NCBI RefSeq assembly: GCF_003010955.1
Contig: NZ_PGGO01000025.1
Coordinates: 1-64,000, forward strand
DNA length: 64,000 bases
Reading direction: 5' to 3'
DNA from: Phyllobacterium brassicacearum
GTDB lineage: Bacteria > Pseudomonadota > Alphaproteobacteria > Rhizobiales > Rhizobiaceae
The position numbers were made by a program, and so were the translations under genes. The notes under the pieces are model-generated. The model was not told where the DNA came from, did not search any database, and saw only the letters and a list, made by a program, of their open reading frames with translations. Below are positions 1-7,637 of the stretch, one piece after another (the stretch's first letter is position 1; each line of letters opens with the position of its first letter).

Positions 1-1
1 T

Positions 2-163
2 CAACACGATGCGATATGGGCTTTACAGAAACCGTTGGATTTTCCGGGTTTCGTCTATGGTCTCGATCGAGACACACCTCATCTGATGCGGGCGGTAACT
101 ACGGGCCTTTCAGAGCGCCTGGGAGTTTTCCAGACAGAACGGACGTTTATCGAGAAGCCCTGA
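2..163 (+). CDS. 3' end of an unrecognised gene (cut by the window edge)
   Basis: An open frame enters from the left edge and ends at a TGA at 161-163, giving about 53 C-terminal residues that include PLDFPGFVYGLDRDTPHLM and end in RTFIEKP. The composition looks like a real protein rather than a shadow frame. An in-frame start lies outside the window. I do not recognise the family. It sits just upstream of, and on the same strand as, the cysteine desulfurase fragment at 246, so the two may once have been one operon that was cut by the junction near 303. Another frame is also open across this stretch, so the call is tentative. Confidence 0.35.
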   Translation, partial: QHDAIWALQKPLDFPGFVYGLDRDTPHLMRAVTTGLSERLGVFQTERTFIEKP

Positions 164-933
164 CCGACAAGGAGGACCTTAATGAGGGGGTGACGGGCAA
201 GAAGCTCAGCGTGGAGCACCCTAGTCGTTAACCAAAGGAAAGCCCATGACATCGATCTATCTCGACTACAACGCGAGCACGCCGATTGATCCGGCGGTTC
301 TGAGGGGTCGGTGAGGCCGTTGATGTAGAGAACCATGTTGAGCGGATCGAACCGCAGGCCATGAAACTTGGCGGCGAAGCGTCCACCGCGATCGATGACG
401 TGGGTGACGATGCCGTGCATCTGCTGCCCGTCCTCGAGCGGTTCAAAACGGAGCCTGTAGTTTTCCGCCAGCTTGCGCGTCGTGTCCTCCGGCTCGCCGG
501 GGCGTGTGGTCAGGAACATCCAGTTGTGCGTATTCAGTCCATGCGCCGGACCATAGGCCTTCAGCACATCCGGCGTATCTTTGGCAGGATCCGTGGTGAT
601 CGCTAGGAACTGCACTCGGTCGTTCATCGGCGTGGCGTTGATCTTCTTCTGAATGTCGGCGATCACCTCGGAATGGATCGGGCATACATCGGTGCAACTC
701 GCGAAGATGAAATAGAGCACTACGATCTTGTCGGAAAAGTCGGAAAGGCGAACCACCTTCCCATATGCGTCAGCCAGCTCGAAGGGCGGCGCGGCCGGCT
801 CGTCGATCACCTGGAAGAACTTCTCCTCGCTGCCCATGAGCTCGTCGAGATCAGCGCCCGGATGGTGAGCCAAGGCGGGCGAGACGAGGAGCAGCAACAG
901 GAAAAGCGTGAGAAAAAATGGGTTGGCTTTCAT
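79..933 (-). CDS. SCO1/SenC/PrrC-family copper chaperone with a foreign C-terminal tail
   Basis: The ATG at 933 is preferred over upstream in-frame starts because it opens a clear signal peptide (MKANPFFLTLFLLLLLVSP ending ALA). A thioredoxin-like SCO domain follows, with the copper-binding CTDVC motif in FASCTDVCPIHSE and a distal histidine region (QQMHGIVTHVID). SCO proteins deliver copper to CuA sites of cytochrome oxidase or act as periplasmic thiol reductases. It is the last gene of the minus-strand copper operon. About 209 residues look native (through LYINGLTD); after base ~305 the frame reads roughly 75 residues of unrelated sequence antisense to the cysteine desulfurase fragment. The fold is probably intact, with a read-through tail. 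Confidence 0.82.
   Translation of the reverse strand: MKANPFFLTLFLLLLLVSPALAHHPGADLDELMGSEEKFFQVIDEPAAPPFELADAYGKVVRLSDFSDKIVVLYFIFASCTDVCPIHSEVIADIQKKINATPMNDRVQFLAITTDPAKDTPDVLKAYGPAHGLNTHNWMFLTTRPGEPEDTTRKLAENYRLRFEPLEDGQQMHGIVTHVIDRGGRFAAKFHGLRFDPLNMVLYINGLTDPSEPPDQSACSRCSRDRSMSWAFLWLTTRVLHAELLARHPLIKVLLVGQGFSINVRSVWKTPRRSERPVVTARIR
246..314 (+). pseudogene. Truncated 5' end of a cysteine desulfurase (class V aminotransferase) gene
   Basis: An AAGGAAAG ribosome-binding site at 236-243 precedes an ATG at 246. The frame reads MTSIYLDYNASTPIDPAVL and then stops at 312. The YLDYNASTP block is the hallmark N-terminus of NifS/IscS-type cysteine desulfurases (about 380-400 residues), which use PLP to release sulfur from cysteine. 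Only about 19 residues remain; homology ends near base 303, where the sequence becomes the tail of the opposite-strand SCO gene. No other piece of the gene was found. Almost certainly a dead fragment left by the event that brought in the copper operon. Confidence 0.6.
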
Positions 934-980
934 AGGACGAACCTTTCTGACTGAAGGGGCTGAGAGGCGCACGATCGCCA

Positions 981-1454
981 TCACTGCGTCTTCTCCCGCT
1001 CCCGGCGGCTCATTTCCACCTGATACTGCCGCTCTCGCTCCGGCCAAGTGCTTTTGATGAAGGAGAGCACGGCCCGGATATCGTCGTCGCTCATGACATT
1101 CCCGAAGCCCGGCATATCGCTTTGGTAGCCCCCGCCAACGACCGCCGCCGGTCCTTCTCTGGTGATGCGAAAGAGCACGCTGTCCGGATGATGCCAGGTG
1201 TGGCCGGATGCATCGTGCGGCGGCGCCGGCATCCGGCCGGAAGGCAACGGCCTCTTCCAGTTGGGCTGTCCTTCGAGCCTGGCACCGTGACAGGAGGCGC
1301 AGCGCTTAGCATAATGCGTCTTGCCGAGTGCGATTGTGGCGGCAGAGGCGTCGCTACCCGCCGTCTCGCTGGCAAGCCAGGGCCATGCCAATGCCAGTCC
1401 CAAACCCGCCGCGGCAATCCCGAGCATCGAGAAGCGGACAGACGTTCTTCTCAT
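981..1454 (-). CDS. Class I c-type cytochrome, membrane-anchored or secreted
   Basis: 157 residues from the ATG at 1454, which overlaps the stop of the upstream 41-residue gene (ATGA). An N-terminal hydrophobic segment (SMLGIAAAGLGLALAWPWL) serves as signal or anchor. The single haem c site is CASCH in YAKRCASCHGARLEGQP, and MPGFGNVMSDDDIRAVLSFIKSTWP supplies the probable axial methionine and the C-terminal helix of the fold. Such cytochromes sit with multicopper oxidase and SCO genes in copper-resistance islands and probably exchange electrons in the periplasm. The extreme C-terminus is highly charged. Confidence 0.85.
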   Translation of the reverse strand: MRRTSVRFSMLGIAAAGLGLALAWPWLASETAGSDASAATIALGKTHYAKRCASCHGARLEGQPNWKRPLPSGRMPAPPHDASGHTWHHPDSVLFRITREGPAAVVGGGYQSDMPGFGNVMSDDDIRAVLSFIKSTWPERERQYQVEMSRREREKTQ

Positions 1455-1576
1455 TTGCCGCCGCCGAAGAACAGGTACTTGACGAGCGCCGCCGCCCCAA
1501 GGGCGAGCCCGACGACGGCAAGCAGCCACGCCAGACCCATGCCGAACATCATCATGCCGCTCATGCCTTCCATCAT
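1451..1576 (-). CDS. 41-residue Met-rich single-span membrane protein
   Basis: A short open frame fills the space between the DUF411 and cytochrome genes. It starts at the first of two ATGs (1576), has ACTCCTA-complement AGGAGT just upstream, and its TGA overlaps the cytochrome ATG (ATGA), so the two are translationally coupled. It begins MMEGMSGMMMFGMG, with seven methionines in the first 13 residues, then one hydrophobic span of about 20 residues ending in KYLFFGGGK. The Met cluster suggests Cu(I) contact on one membrane face; function unknown. The operon position and coupling make it a real gene. Confidence 0.7.
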   Translation of the reverse strand: MMEGMSGMMMFGMGLAWLLAVVGLALGAAALVKYLFFGGGK

Positions 1577-1586
1577 CGCGCCACTC

Positions 1587-2027
1587 CTATTCCTTGGCGT
1601 AGACGCCACCGACCCCGCCGGATTTCCGGATTTCCAGCATCTCGAACGGGCCTTCCTTCGTGCCGCTCATGCCGGGCGAACCCATGGGCATACCGGGCAG
1701 TGTCACGCCTTTGATGTCGGGCCGCTCCGTCAAGAGCTTGTTGACCGTGCCGATCGGCACGTGGCCGCTCACCACATAGCCGTCGATCATGGAGAGGTGG
1801 CAGCCCTGGACGTCGTCCGGAATACCGGCCGCGCGGCTCATCGCTGTGAGGTCATGCGTCGGCTTGACGGTCACGTTAAACCCGTTTTCGCGCAGATAGT
1901 CGGCATGGCCCTCGCAGCAGCCGCATTCCGGGCTTTTGTAGAGCGTGACGTCCTTTTCGCCGGCGAGCGCCGGAGCGGCGCTCAACAGGATCGAGGCCAA
2001 GACAAGAGCTTTCAGAATATTGGACAT
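1587..2027 (-). CDS. DUF411 metal-binding protein, secreted
   Basis: 146 residues with a signal peptide ending in ALA-GEKD. The mature protein starts VTLYKSPECGCCEGHADYL, carrying the CxCC signature of DUF411 (CopG-like) proteins, and continues with QGCHLSMIDGYVVSGHVP, the second conserved Cys-His block. The family is predicted to have a thioredoxin-like fold and to bind copper or related metals in the periplasm; its exact role is not settled. AGGAG-type ribosome-binding sequence precedes the ATG at 2027. It lies 28 bases after the multicopper oxidase stop and 10 bases before the Met-rich peptide, all one operon. Confidence 0.85.
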   Translation of the reverse strand: MSNILKALVLASILLSAAPALAGEKDVTLYKSPECGCCEGHADYLRENGFNVTVKPTHDLTAMSRAAGIPDDVQGCHLSMIDGYVVSGHVPIGTVNKLLTERPDIKGVTLPGMPMGSPGMSGTKEGPFEMLEIRKSGGVGGVYAKE

Positions 2028-2055
2028 TTGCTTCTCCTTTCGGATTGTTGGGCGG

Positions 2056-3540
2056 TCAGGCGACGCGGAAGACAGCCATCATGCCGCTGGCCTGGTGTTC
2101 GAGAATGTGGCAGTGGAACATCCAGTTGCCGGGATTGTCGGCGACGAAGGCGATCTCGACCTTCTCGCGCGGCGAAATCAGCACCGTGTCCTGCCATTCG
2201 CGATGATGGGTGGGTTTGCCGTTACGGGAAATCACCCGGAACGAATGACCATGCAGATGGATGGGATGATGCCACGCAGTCGCGTTGGTCATGGCGATGA
2301 TGTGGCTCTTGTCTTTTTCGAACGTCAGCATCGGCTTCATGTCGTGGCTGGCCTCGTCGGCGGCGACACCGTTGATGAACCAGGCGGTACTGGAGTTCAT
2401 CATCCGCATCATTCCTCCCATCATCGAGTTTGTGTTGTCCATCATGCTGCCCGGTGTGCCCAGGCCCATGCTTTTACCCATGTCCTGCGCCACCATTTCG
2501 CCCATCATGCCGCCGTTGAAGACCACCTCGTTTCTGGACGCGGCGCCGACGTCGGGTTCCGGCAACGGATTTGCAGGCAGGGCGAGCGGCCAGTCGGGCG
2601 CTCGCTCCCTCAGTGGAGTGCCGTCGTAGACAAGATCTATGAGTTGGTATTCCAGCCCTTTATAGAACCGATCGGTAACCGAAGCTCGGCTGCCGGGATT
2701 GCCGGTCATGTCGATGATCAGGTCGACACGCATCGCTGGCCCAAGCACCACTAGCCCTTTGTCTGGCGCATGCGGCGTGACCGGCTGGCCGTCGAGCGCG
2801 ATCACGATCGGCTCGTGCCCCGCGAAGTCGAGGCTGAAGATGCGGGCGTTGGCGGCATTGATCAGCCGCAGGCGGATGCGTTCGCCCTTCCTGACAGTAA
2901 AACCGTCCGGCACGCGGCCGTTGATGGTCACTGTATTGCCGACGCGCCCACTATGGTGGATGTCGTGCCGGTTGCCGAAATCCTCGCTAATTGCACCCGA
3001 TTTGGTCAGCCGCCAATCGCCGAGCACCCAGGTAAAGTCACGGTCGACTCGGATCGGTTCCGGCTCCTCGACGATCAGCGGGCCATAAAGCCCGCGGCCG
3101 ACCTGCTCGAAACTCCTTTGGTGCGGGTGATACCAGAAGGTGCCGGCGTCGACCGCGTCGAATTCGTAGAGGAAGCGTTCGCCTGCCCCGATCGGCTTCT
3201 GGGTGAGGTGCGGCACGCCGTCCATCGCGTTTGGAACACGCACCCCATGCCAGTGGATGGTGGTTTCTTCGGCAAGGGCGTTGTCGACCGCGACGCGCAG
3301 CCGCTCGCCTTGGCGGAGGCGGATCTCCTGGCCCGGAACGGTGCCGTTGTATAACCAGGCGGCCGTCTCAGCGAGCGGCACGAGACGGACGCGCCCAGGG
3401 GCGGCACGCAACGAGATCTCGCGCGTGGCGGCAGTGCCCGGTAAAGCCGGCGATATCGGAAACATCGCGCCGGTCGCGCTTGCAGCCGCCGATGCGAGAA
3501 AGCCTCGACGCGTCAGCATCGGAGCAGAGTATCTGGACAT
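2056..3540 (-). CDS. Multicopper oxidase, CopA/CueO-like, Tat-exported
   Basis: 494 residues with a twin-arginine signal (MLTRRGFLASAAASATGA). Three cupredoxin domains carry the four copper-ligand blocks in order: TIHWHG near 97, FWYHPH near 136, HPIHLHGHSF near 422 and HCHILEH near 476. Between domains 2 and 3 lies a Met-rich insert (about residues 343-381, with NSMMGGMMRMM), which in CopA and CueO proteins binds Cu(I). Expected role: oxidation of Cu(I) to Cu(II) in the periplasm with reduction of oxygen to water. It is the main enzyme of the operon running from 4018 down to 79. Assignment is secure at family level; substrate range is inferred. Confidence 0.93.
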   Translation of the reverse strand: MSRYSAPMLTRRGFLASAAASATGAMFPISPALPGTAATREISLRAAPGRVRLVPLAETAAWLYNGTVPGQEIRLRQGERLRVAVDNALAEETTIHWHGVRVPNAMDGVPHLTQKPIGAGERFLYEFDAVDAGTFWYHPHQRSFEQVGRGLYGPLIVEEPEPIRVDRDFTWVLGDWRLTKSGAISEDFGNRHDIHHSGRVGNTVTINGRVPDGFTVRKGERIRLRLINAANARIFSLDFAGHEPIVIALDGQPVTPHAPDKGLVVLGPAMRVDLIIDMTGNPGSRASVTDRFYKGLEYQLIDLVYDGTPLRERAPDWPLALPANPLPEPDVGAASRNEVVFNGGMMGEMVAQDMGKSMGLGTPGSMMDNTNSMMGGMMRMMNSSTAWFINGVAADEASHDMKPMLTFEKDKSHIIAMTNATAWHHPIHLHGHSFRVISRNGKPTHHREWQDTVLISPREKVEIAFVADNPGNWMFHCHILEHQASGMMAVFRVA

Positions 3541-3679
3541 GGTTCAACCATCCTGAAAAGCCAATGGTGTTGCGCAGGGCGCCGGAAGGCATCTCATGCG
3601 ATCCGCGATCACAAGCGGCAGAAGAACCCGCCGCGCATGATCGTTGGCGCCGGCAATCGGGCATCCCGGCCGACGTCGG

Positions 3680-4018
3680 CTAAAGGACGATGGTTCGAGG
3701 TGGAGGCGGATCGGGCAGACCGCTGCGGCCGGCCATTTCTTCTGCCGGTGAAGCTGCAACATCGGCCGCCATAACGGCAAGCTCAAATCCTGCGGCTGCC
3801 GGAATTGCGGCGAAAGGTGCAAGACAGATCTGACCGCAGAGGGAGGCTTTGCCGTCGTCGCCAGGCGGACAGCCATCGCAGTCGCCCATGTCTCCGTCGG
3901 CCATCGCGGCTGGGGACATGGCAAGGGACATGCTCGTCACATTCGCCGCATGCGCAACAGTGCCCGCGGCAAATACCGCAAGCAGGACAATCGCGAAAAT
4001 GCGTGCCAGTCTGTCCAT
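3680..4018 (-). CDS. Small secreted Cys/Met-rich protein heading the copper operon
   Basis: 112 residues with a signal peptide (FAIVLLAVFAAGTVAHA). The mature part has a metal-site-like cluster, DGDMGDCDGCPPGDDG, then a CGQICLAP motif and a low-complexity Pro-rich tail (PDPPPPR). Proteins of this shape often precede multicopper oxidase genes in rhizobia and resemble the DUF2946 type, but the family is uncertain. It is followed after about 140 bases by the multicopper oxidase and is probably the first gene of the operon. A periplasmic copper-binding role is inference. Confidence 0.6.
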   Translation of the reverse strand: MDRLARIFAIVLLAVFAAGTVAHAANVTSMSLAMSPAAMADGDMGDCDGCPPGDDGKASLCGQICLAPFAAIPAAAGFELAVMAADVAASPAEEMAGRSGLPDPPPPRTIVL

Positions 4019-4133
4019 GAGCTCATGCTATCCCGTTTCTGCGTCATGTCCAGACACAAGCTGTTGCTACAGATCGTCGTTGAAAAGTGTGACCTTGAAA
4101 GCTATTGGGGGACGGAAGCGCCAATTGGAATGC

Positions 4134-4426
4134 TCAAATGGGATCCGATCCCTTTGAAAGGGAAGCCTGCACGCGTCCAATCGTGCGATAGACTGTTGGT
4201 CTGGAGACTGAAAAGACCTCCGCCAGGTCGCTGATGGAATTCTCTCCGCTATCGTGCATCCGGCGCAGTTCCCTTTGTTGTTCGTCAGACAGCTTTGGCT
4301 GTTTTTCCGCGCAACTTCCCCTTGGCGCGCGCGATCGCCATTCCTTCACGTGTCCGCATCCGCGAAAGTGGCGAGGACGTTGAAGAACATCTTTCCCATC
4401 GGCTCGGTCGGATCATAGACGCTCGA
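4134..4426 (-). pseudogene. Remnant of a Tn3-type serine resolvase
   Basis: Three pieces in different frames add up to the C-terminal half of a resolvase. SVYDPTEPMGKMFFNVLATFA begins at 4423; then a deletion of some residues and a frame change; RTREGMAIARAKGKLRGK follows; then an extra A in the run of As (4305-4309) shifts the frame to QPKLSDEQQRELRRM and the helix-turn-helix ISDLAEVFSVSRPTVYRTIGR. The catalytic N-terminal domain is absent. At least two lesions show it is dead. It marks an old transposon end between the copper operon and the MerR gene. Confidence 0.75.
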
Positions 4427-4583
4427 ACCCGAACGACGGGAAACGTGTCAAAGAGGCTCGTGTCGGATGGGCGGTAGGAGACCCCGTCAGCGGTGGTCGA
4501 TTCCTCGGCGCAAAGCGGACTCTATGACGCACGGTGCTTGGCGTTTGTCGGCAGTGTCCCAGTGAGAACGAGTGCGCGCACTC

Positions 4584-4985
4584 TTAATGGTCCGAAAGTG
4601 CCTCAATGACCCGGCACTCGCAGACGCTGCCTTGCTTGCATCCCTCGACCATTGCCTCCAACTCCGCCTTTAAGGCGTTGAGGCTGCGGATGCGCTGATC
4701 GACCTCAATGAGCCGGGTTCTTGCGATCCGGTCAGCAGTTCCGCACGGCTGGGATGGGTCATCCTGCAATGCCAACAATGTGCGGATTGCATCGAGTTCG
4801 AATCCGAGTTCCCGCGAATGGCGTATGAAAGCCAGCCGCCTGATGTCATCCTCCCGGTAGGATCGTCGATTGCCAACCGTGCGCGGCGGAGCCGGCAGCA
4901 ACCCGATTTGCTCGTAATACCTTATGGTCGGAACCTTCACGCCGCTGCGTTGTGCGGCCGCTCCGATCGAAACTTCGTTCGACAT
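4584..4985 (-). CDS. MerR-family heavy-metal regulator (ZntR/CadR/PbrR-like)
   Basis: 133 residues from the ATG at 4985, chosen because it starts the canonical MerR helix-turn-helix (MSNEVSIGAAAQRSGVKVPTIRYYEQIGLL). A dimerisation helix follows, with Cys81 in DPSQPCGTAD and a C-terminal metal loop GCKQGSVCECRVIEAL. The Cys near the start of the long helix plus the C-terminal Cys cluster fit the divalent-metal group (Zn, Cd, Pb) better than CueR. The gene diverges from the P-type ATPase it almost certainly controls. MerR proteins bend the long-spacer promoter when metal binds. Confidence 0.9.
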   Translation of the reverse strand: MSNEVSIGAAAQRSGVKVPTIRYYEQIGLLPAPPRTVGNRRSYREDDIRRLAFIRHSRELGFELDAIRTLLALQDDPSQPCGTADRIARTRLIEVDQRIRSLNALKAELEAMVEGCKQGSVCECRVIEALSDH

Positions 4986-4990
4986 TCTGC

Positions 4991-5021
4991 TTGCTCCTCT
5001 AGTCACTAGAGGATGTAGAGT
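4991..5021 (+). promoter_or_regulatory. MerR-type operator/promoter of the metal ATPase
   Basis: A -35 box TTGCTC (4991-4996) and -10 box TAGAGT (5016-5021) are separated by 19 bases, the extended spacing typical of MerR-activated promoters. The spacer region holds a perfect dyad, TCCTCTAGT (4995-5003), a central C, and ACTAGAGGA (5005-5013). It lies 31 bases before the ATPase start and 5 bases from the regulator start, so it can serve both genes. Confidence 0.88.
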
Positions 5022-5052
5022 CGGCGGAAGGAAAGTCAACGGAGATTGCATC

Positions 5053-7242
5053 ATGACGGCAACGCCGAACCAGGCACGATTCCGCGTCGAAGGGATGGAA
5101 TGCGCCAGCTGTGCGACAAAAATCGACAACGCCATCAGGCGGATGCCCGGGATCGTCGAGGTGTCGACCTCAATCACCGCACAGGTTTTGACCGTTCAGC
5201 ATGACGGCAACGCCGACTTGCGTGCCCTCCAGAAGAAGATCGGCGGTCTCGGCTACCGGGTTGCGCCGATTGCCATGAAGGATGATACCGATCGAGCCGA
5301 TGCAGGTGATCATCATGAAGGTCATGCCGAGCGGACTACGGCAATGCGCAGCGACGACGATCATCGGCCATCGGCAGCATGGTGGAAAAGCCGCAAGGGT
5401 TTGCTGACGATTGCCAGCGGAATCGCTCTCGCCGCCGCATACGGTATCGGAAAGCTGTTTCCGGACACAGCCCAATGGGCTTTCATCGTCGCCATGCTGG
5501 TCGGCCTTGTCCCGATCGCACAGCGGGCGATCATGGCGGCGCTTGCGGGAACACCGCTCTCTATCGAAATGCTCATGACAGTCGCTGCCGTCGGCGCGGT
5601 GATTATTGGAGCGGGTGAGGAAGCGGCCGCCGTTGTCTTCCTGTTCCTGATCGGCGAGTTGCTCGAAGGCGTGGCTGCAGGCAGGGCAAGGGCAAGCATC
5701 CAGGGGCTGGCCGACCTCGTGCCGAAGATCGCGCTCGTCGAACGCAATAGGGAGACGGTCTCGATCGCGGCCGACAGACTGGCGGTCGGAGATGTCGTTC
5801 TTGTCCGTCCGGGCGACCGCATCTCCGCCGACGGTGAGGTCACCGAAGGTTCGAGTGAAATCGATGAATCTCCGGTGACGGGTGAAAGCACGCCCAAGCG
5901 CAAAAACGTCGGCGACACTGTGTTCGCCGGAACCATCAACACCGATGGTGTTCTGCGCATTCGCGTGACGGCTACTTCCGAAGACAACACGATTGCCCGT
6001 GTCATAAGGCTGGTCGCGGAAGCACAGGAAAGCAAGGCACCGACCGAACGCTTCATCGACCGTTTTTCGCGTTATTACACGCCGGGCGTCATGGTCGCTG
6101 CGGCCCTCGTCGCCGTGGTGCCGCCGCTGCTCTTGGGCGGATCATGGGGTGAATGGGTTTACAAAGGCCTCGCCATCCTGTTGATCGGCTGCCCTTGCGC
6201 GCTCGTCATCTCGACGCCCGCCGCCATTGCCGCAGGGCTTTCCGCAGGCGCAAGGCGCGGCCTCCTGATGAAAGGCGGGGTGGTGCTCGAAACCTTTGGC
6301 AAAATCACAGCGGTCGCCTTCGACAAGACCGGAACGCTAACCGAGGGCAAGCCCGTCGTCACCGACATCGTCTCTTTCGGAACACCGGAAAAGCAGGTTC
6401 TCTCGCTCGCAGCGGCTCTGGAAACAGGTTCGAGCCATCCGCTTGCGACTGCCATCCTCGACAGGGCCAAGGCCGACAAGGCAGCCGTACCTCCGGCCAC
6501 AACCGCGAAAGCGGTGTCCGGCAAGGGGGTCGAAGGCAATGTCGGCGGCAAGGCAGTGTTCCTTGGTTCGCCCCAAGCGGCGGGAGAGAGGGCTGCGCTA
6601 AACCCAGAGCAAGTATCGGCGATTGCCGCACTGAACGACCAGGGTAAAACGGTCTCGGTGTTGGTCACCGACAACGAACTTGCTGGCCTTCTGGCTATGC
6701 GTGATGAACCGCGTGTAGATGCAGCCCGCGGATTGGCCATGTTGAGGGAATCCGGCGTGAAGTCAGTCATGCTGACCGGAGACAACCGCAGGACCGCAGA
6801 AGCCATAGCCAGCAAGCTCGGAATCGAACCCAGGGCGGAACTGATGCCTGAGGACAAGCAGCGCATCGTCGGCGACCTGCAGCGCGCGGGCCTTGTCGTC
6901 GCCAAGGTCGGTGACGGCATCAACGACGCCCCCGCTCTGGCAGCCGCCGATGTCGGCATTGCCATGGGTGGCGGTACCGACGTGGCGCTCGAAACCGCCG
7001 ATGCCGCGATCCTGCACGGGCGGGTGATCGACGTCGCCAATATGATCGACCTGTCAAAGCGGGTGATGGGCAACATCCGCCAGAACATAACCGTCGCTCT
7101 GGGCCTGAAGGCTGTCTTCCTGGTGACAACTGTCATCGGCATCACAGGCTTGTGGCCAGCAATCCTGGCCGACACCGGAGCGACGGTGTTGGTGACGGCG
7201 AACGCGATGCGGCTGCTGGCATGGAAGGGTCGGTCCGATTAG
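5053..7242 (+). CDS. P1B-type heavy-metal efflux ATPase (Zn/Cd/Pb type, ZntA/CadA-like)
   Basis: 729 residues. One N-terminal heavy-metal domain carries GMECASC (Cys17, Cys20), followed by a His/Asp-rich linker (HHEGHAE). Membrane region with the metal-site CPC in IGCPCALVISTPAA, phosphorylation motif DKTGTLTEG, the P1B SSHPLA motif, and hinge GDGINDAPALAAADVGIAM. The last transmembrane helix has the DTGATVLVTANAMRLL signature of the Zn/Cd/Pb subgroup rather than the Cu subgroup. It exports divalent metal to the periplasm using ATP. The ATG at 5053 was chosen over an upstream in-frame start because it follows the promoter and starts the metal domain. Divergent MerR gene is its regulator. Confidence 0.93.
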   Translation: MTATPNQARFRVEGMECASCATKIDNAIRRMPGIVEVSTSITAQVLTVQHDGNADLRALQKKIGGLGYRVAPIAMKDDTDRADAGDHHEGHAERTTAMRSDDDHRPSAAWWKSRKGLLTIASGIALAAAYGIGKLFPDTAQWAFIVAMLVGLVPIAQRAIMAALAGTPLSIEMLMTVAAVGAVIIGAGEEAAAVVFLFLIGELLEGVAAGRARASIQGLADLVPKIALVERNRETVSIAADRLAVGDVVLVRPGDRISADGEVTEGSSEIDESPVTGESTPKRKNVGDTVFAGTINTDGVLRIRVTATSEDNTIARVIRLVAEAQESKAPTERFIDRFSRYYTPGVMVAAALVAVVPPLLLGGSWGEWVYKGLAILLIGCPCALVISTPAAIAAGLSAGARRGLLMKGGVVLETFGKITAVAFDKTGTLTEGKPVVTDIVSFGTPEKQVLSLAAALETGSSHPLATAILDRAKADKAAVPPATTAKAVSGKGVEGNVGGKAVFLGSPQAAGERAALNPEQVSAIAALNDQGKTVSVLVTDNELAGLLAMRDEPRVDAARGLAMLRESGVKSVMLTGDNRRTAEAIASKLGIEPRAELMPEDKQRIVGDLQRAGLVVAKVGDGINDAPALAAADVGIAMGGGTDVALETADAAILHGRVIDVANMIDLSKRVMGNIRQNITVALGLKAVFLVTTVIGITGLWPAILADTGATVLVTANAMRLLAWKGRSD

Positions 7243-7348
7243 CCTCGGATCGACTGTTCATTTGACCGCGAAAAACCAATCCCGACAAACGATTTCCACG
7301 TGCTGGCCAATGACCGCTGCTGTGCCCAAAGCAGCCCTAAGGTAAGGC

Positions 7349-7568
7349 GCGTCACATAGTGCTGAGGATTCCGCGCCATTTATCGATGAAAGTCACACCG
7401 TTTGGCTTGGCTGCTCGCCATGTTGGAAAGCTTGTTGCCAACTTTAAAAGGGGCGATCGACGAACTGGAGCGATAGTCAGATGACAATCAAAGTCAGGGT
7501 GCCCCAGGGTGCATGCGTCGGCGTCATATAGCGCTGATGATTTCGCACTATTTACCGCTGAAAGCCAC
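7349..7568. repeat. Two imperfect 48-bp direct repeats in a geneless stretch
   Basis: The copies are at 7349-7396 and 7521-7568 and match at 39 of 48 positions, both starting GCGTCA-ATAG and ending in TGAAAG-CAC. The stretch 7243-7589 has no convincing gene. Repeated internal sequences of this size near an end are known for some transposable elements (for example IS21-like ends), so this may be the abandoned end of a second element next to the IS at 7590. Origin is not proven. Confidence 0.5.
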
Positions 7569-7589
7569 AGGGCACGCAAGGTGCGCGAT

Positions 7590-7637
7590 TGTGGCAGCAA
7601 GGTTGAATTGTCGCATCTCTCGCAAAGTAGAAATGTC
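7590..7637. repeat. Left terminal inverted repeat of the IS
   Basis: Begins TGTGGCAGCAAGG and ends with GCAAAGTAGAAATGTC at 7622-7637; pairs with the right repeat at 9076-9122. The outer 23 bases match at 18 positions, the inner 16 are identical. Confidence 0.78.

Noticed and set aside
1122-2300. A 392-codon plus-strand frame through the copper operon
   Set aside because: It is antisense to the DUF411, Met-rich peptide and cytochrome genes, all of which have clear motifs and start signals.
6159-7175. A 338-codon frame opposite the metal ATPase
   Set aside because: Mirror of the high-GC ATPase gene; Ser/Ala/Thr-rich shadow composition and no motif.
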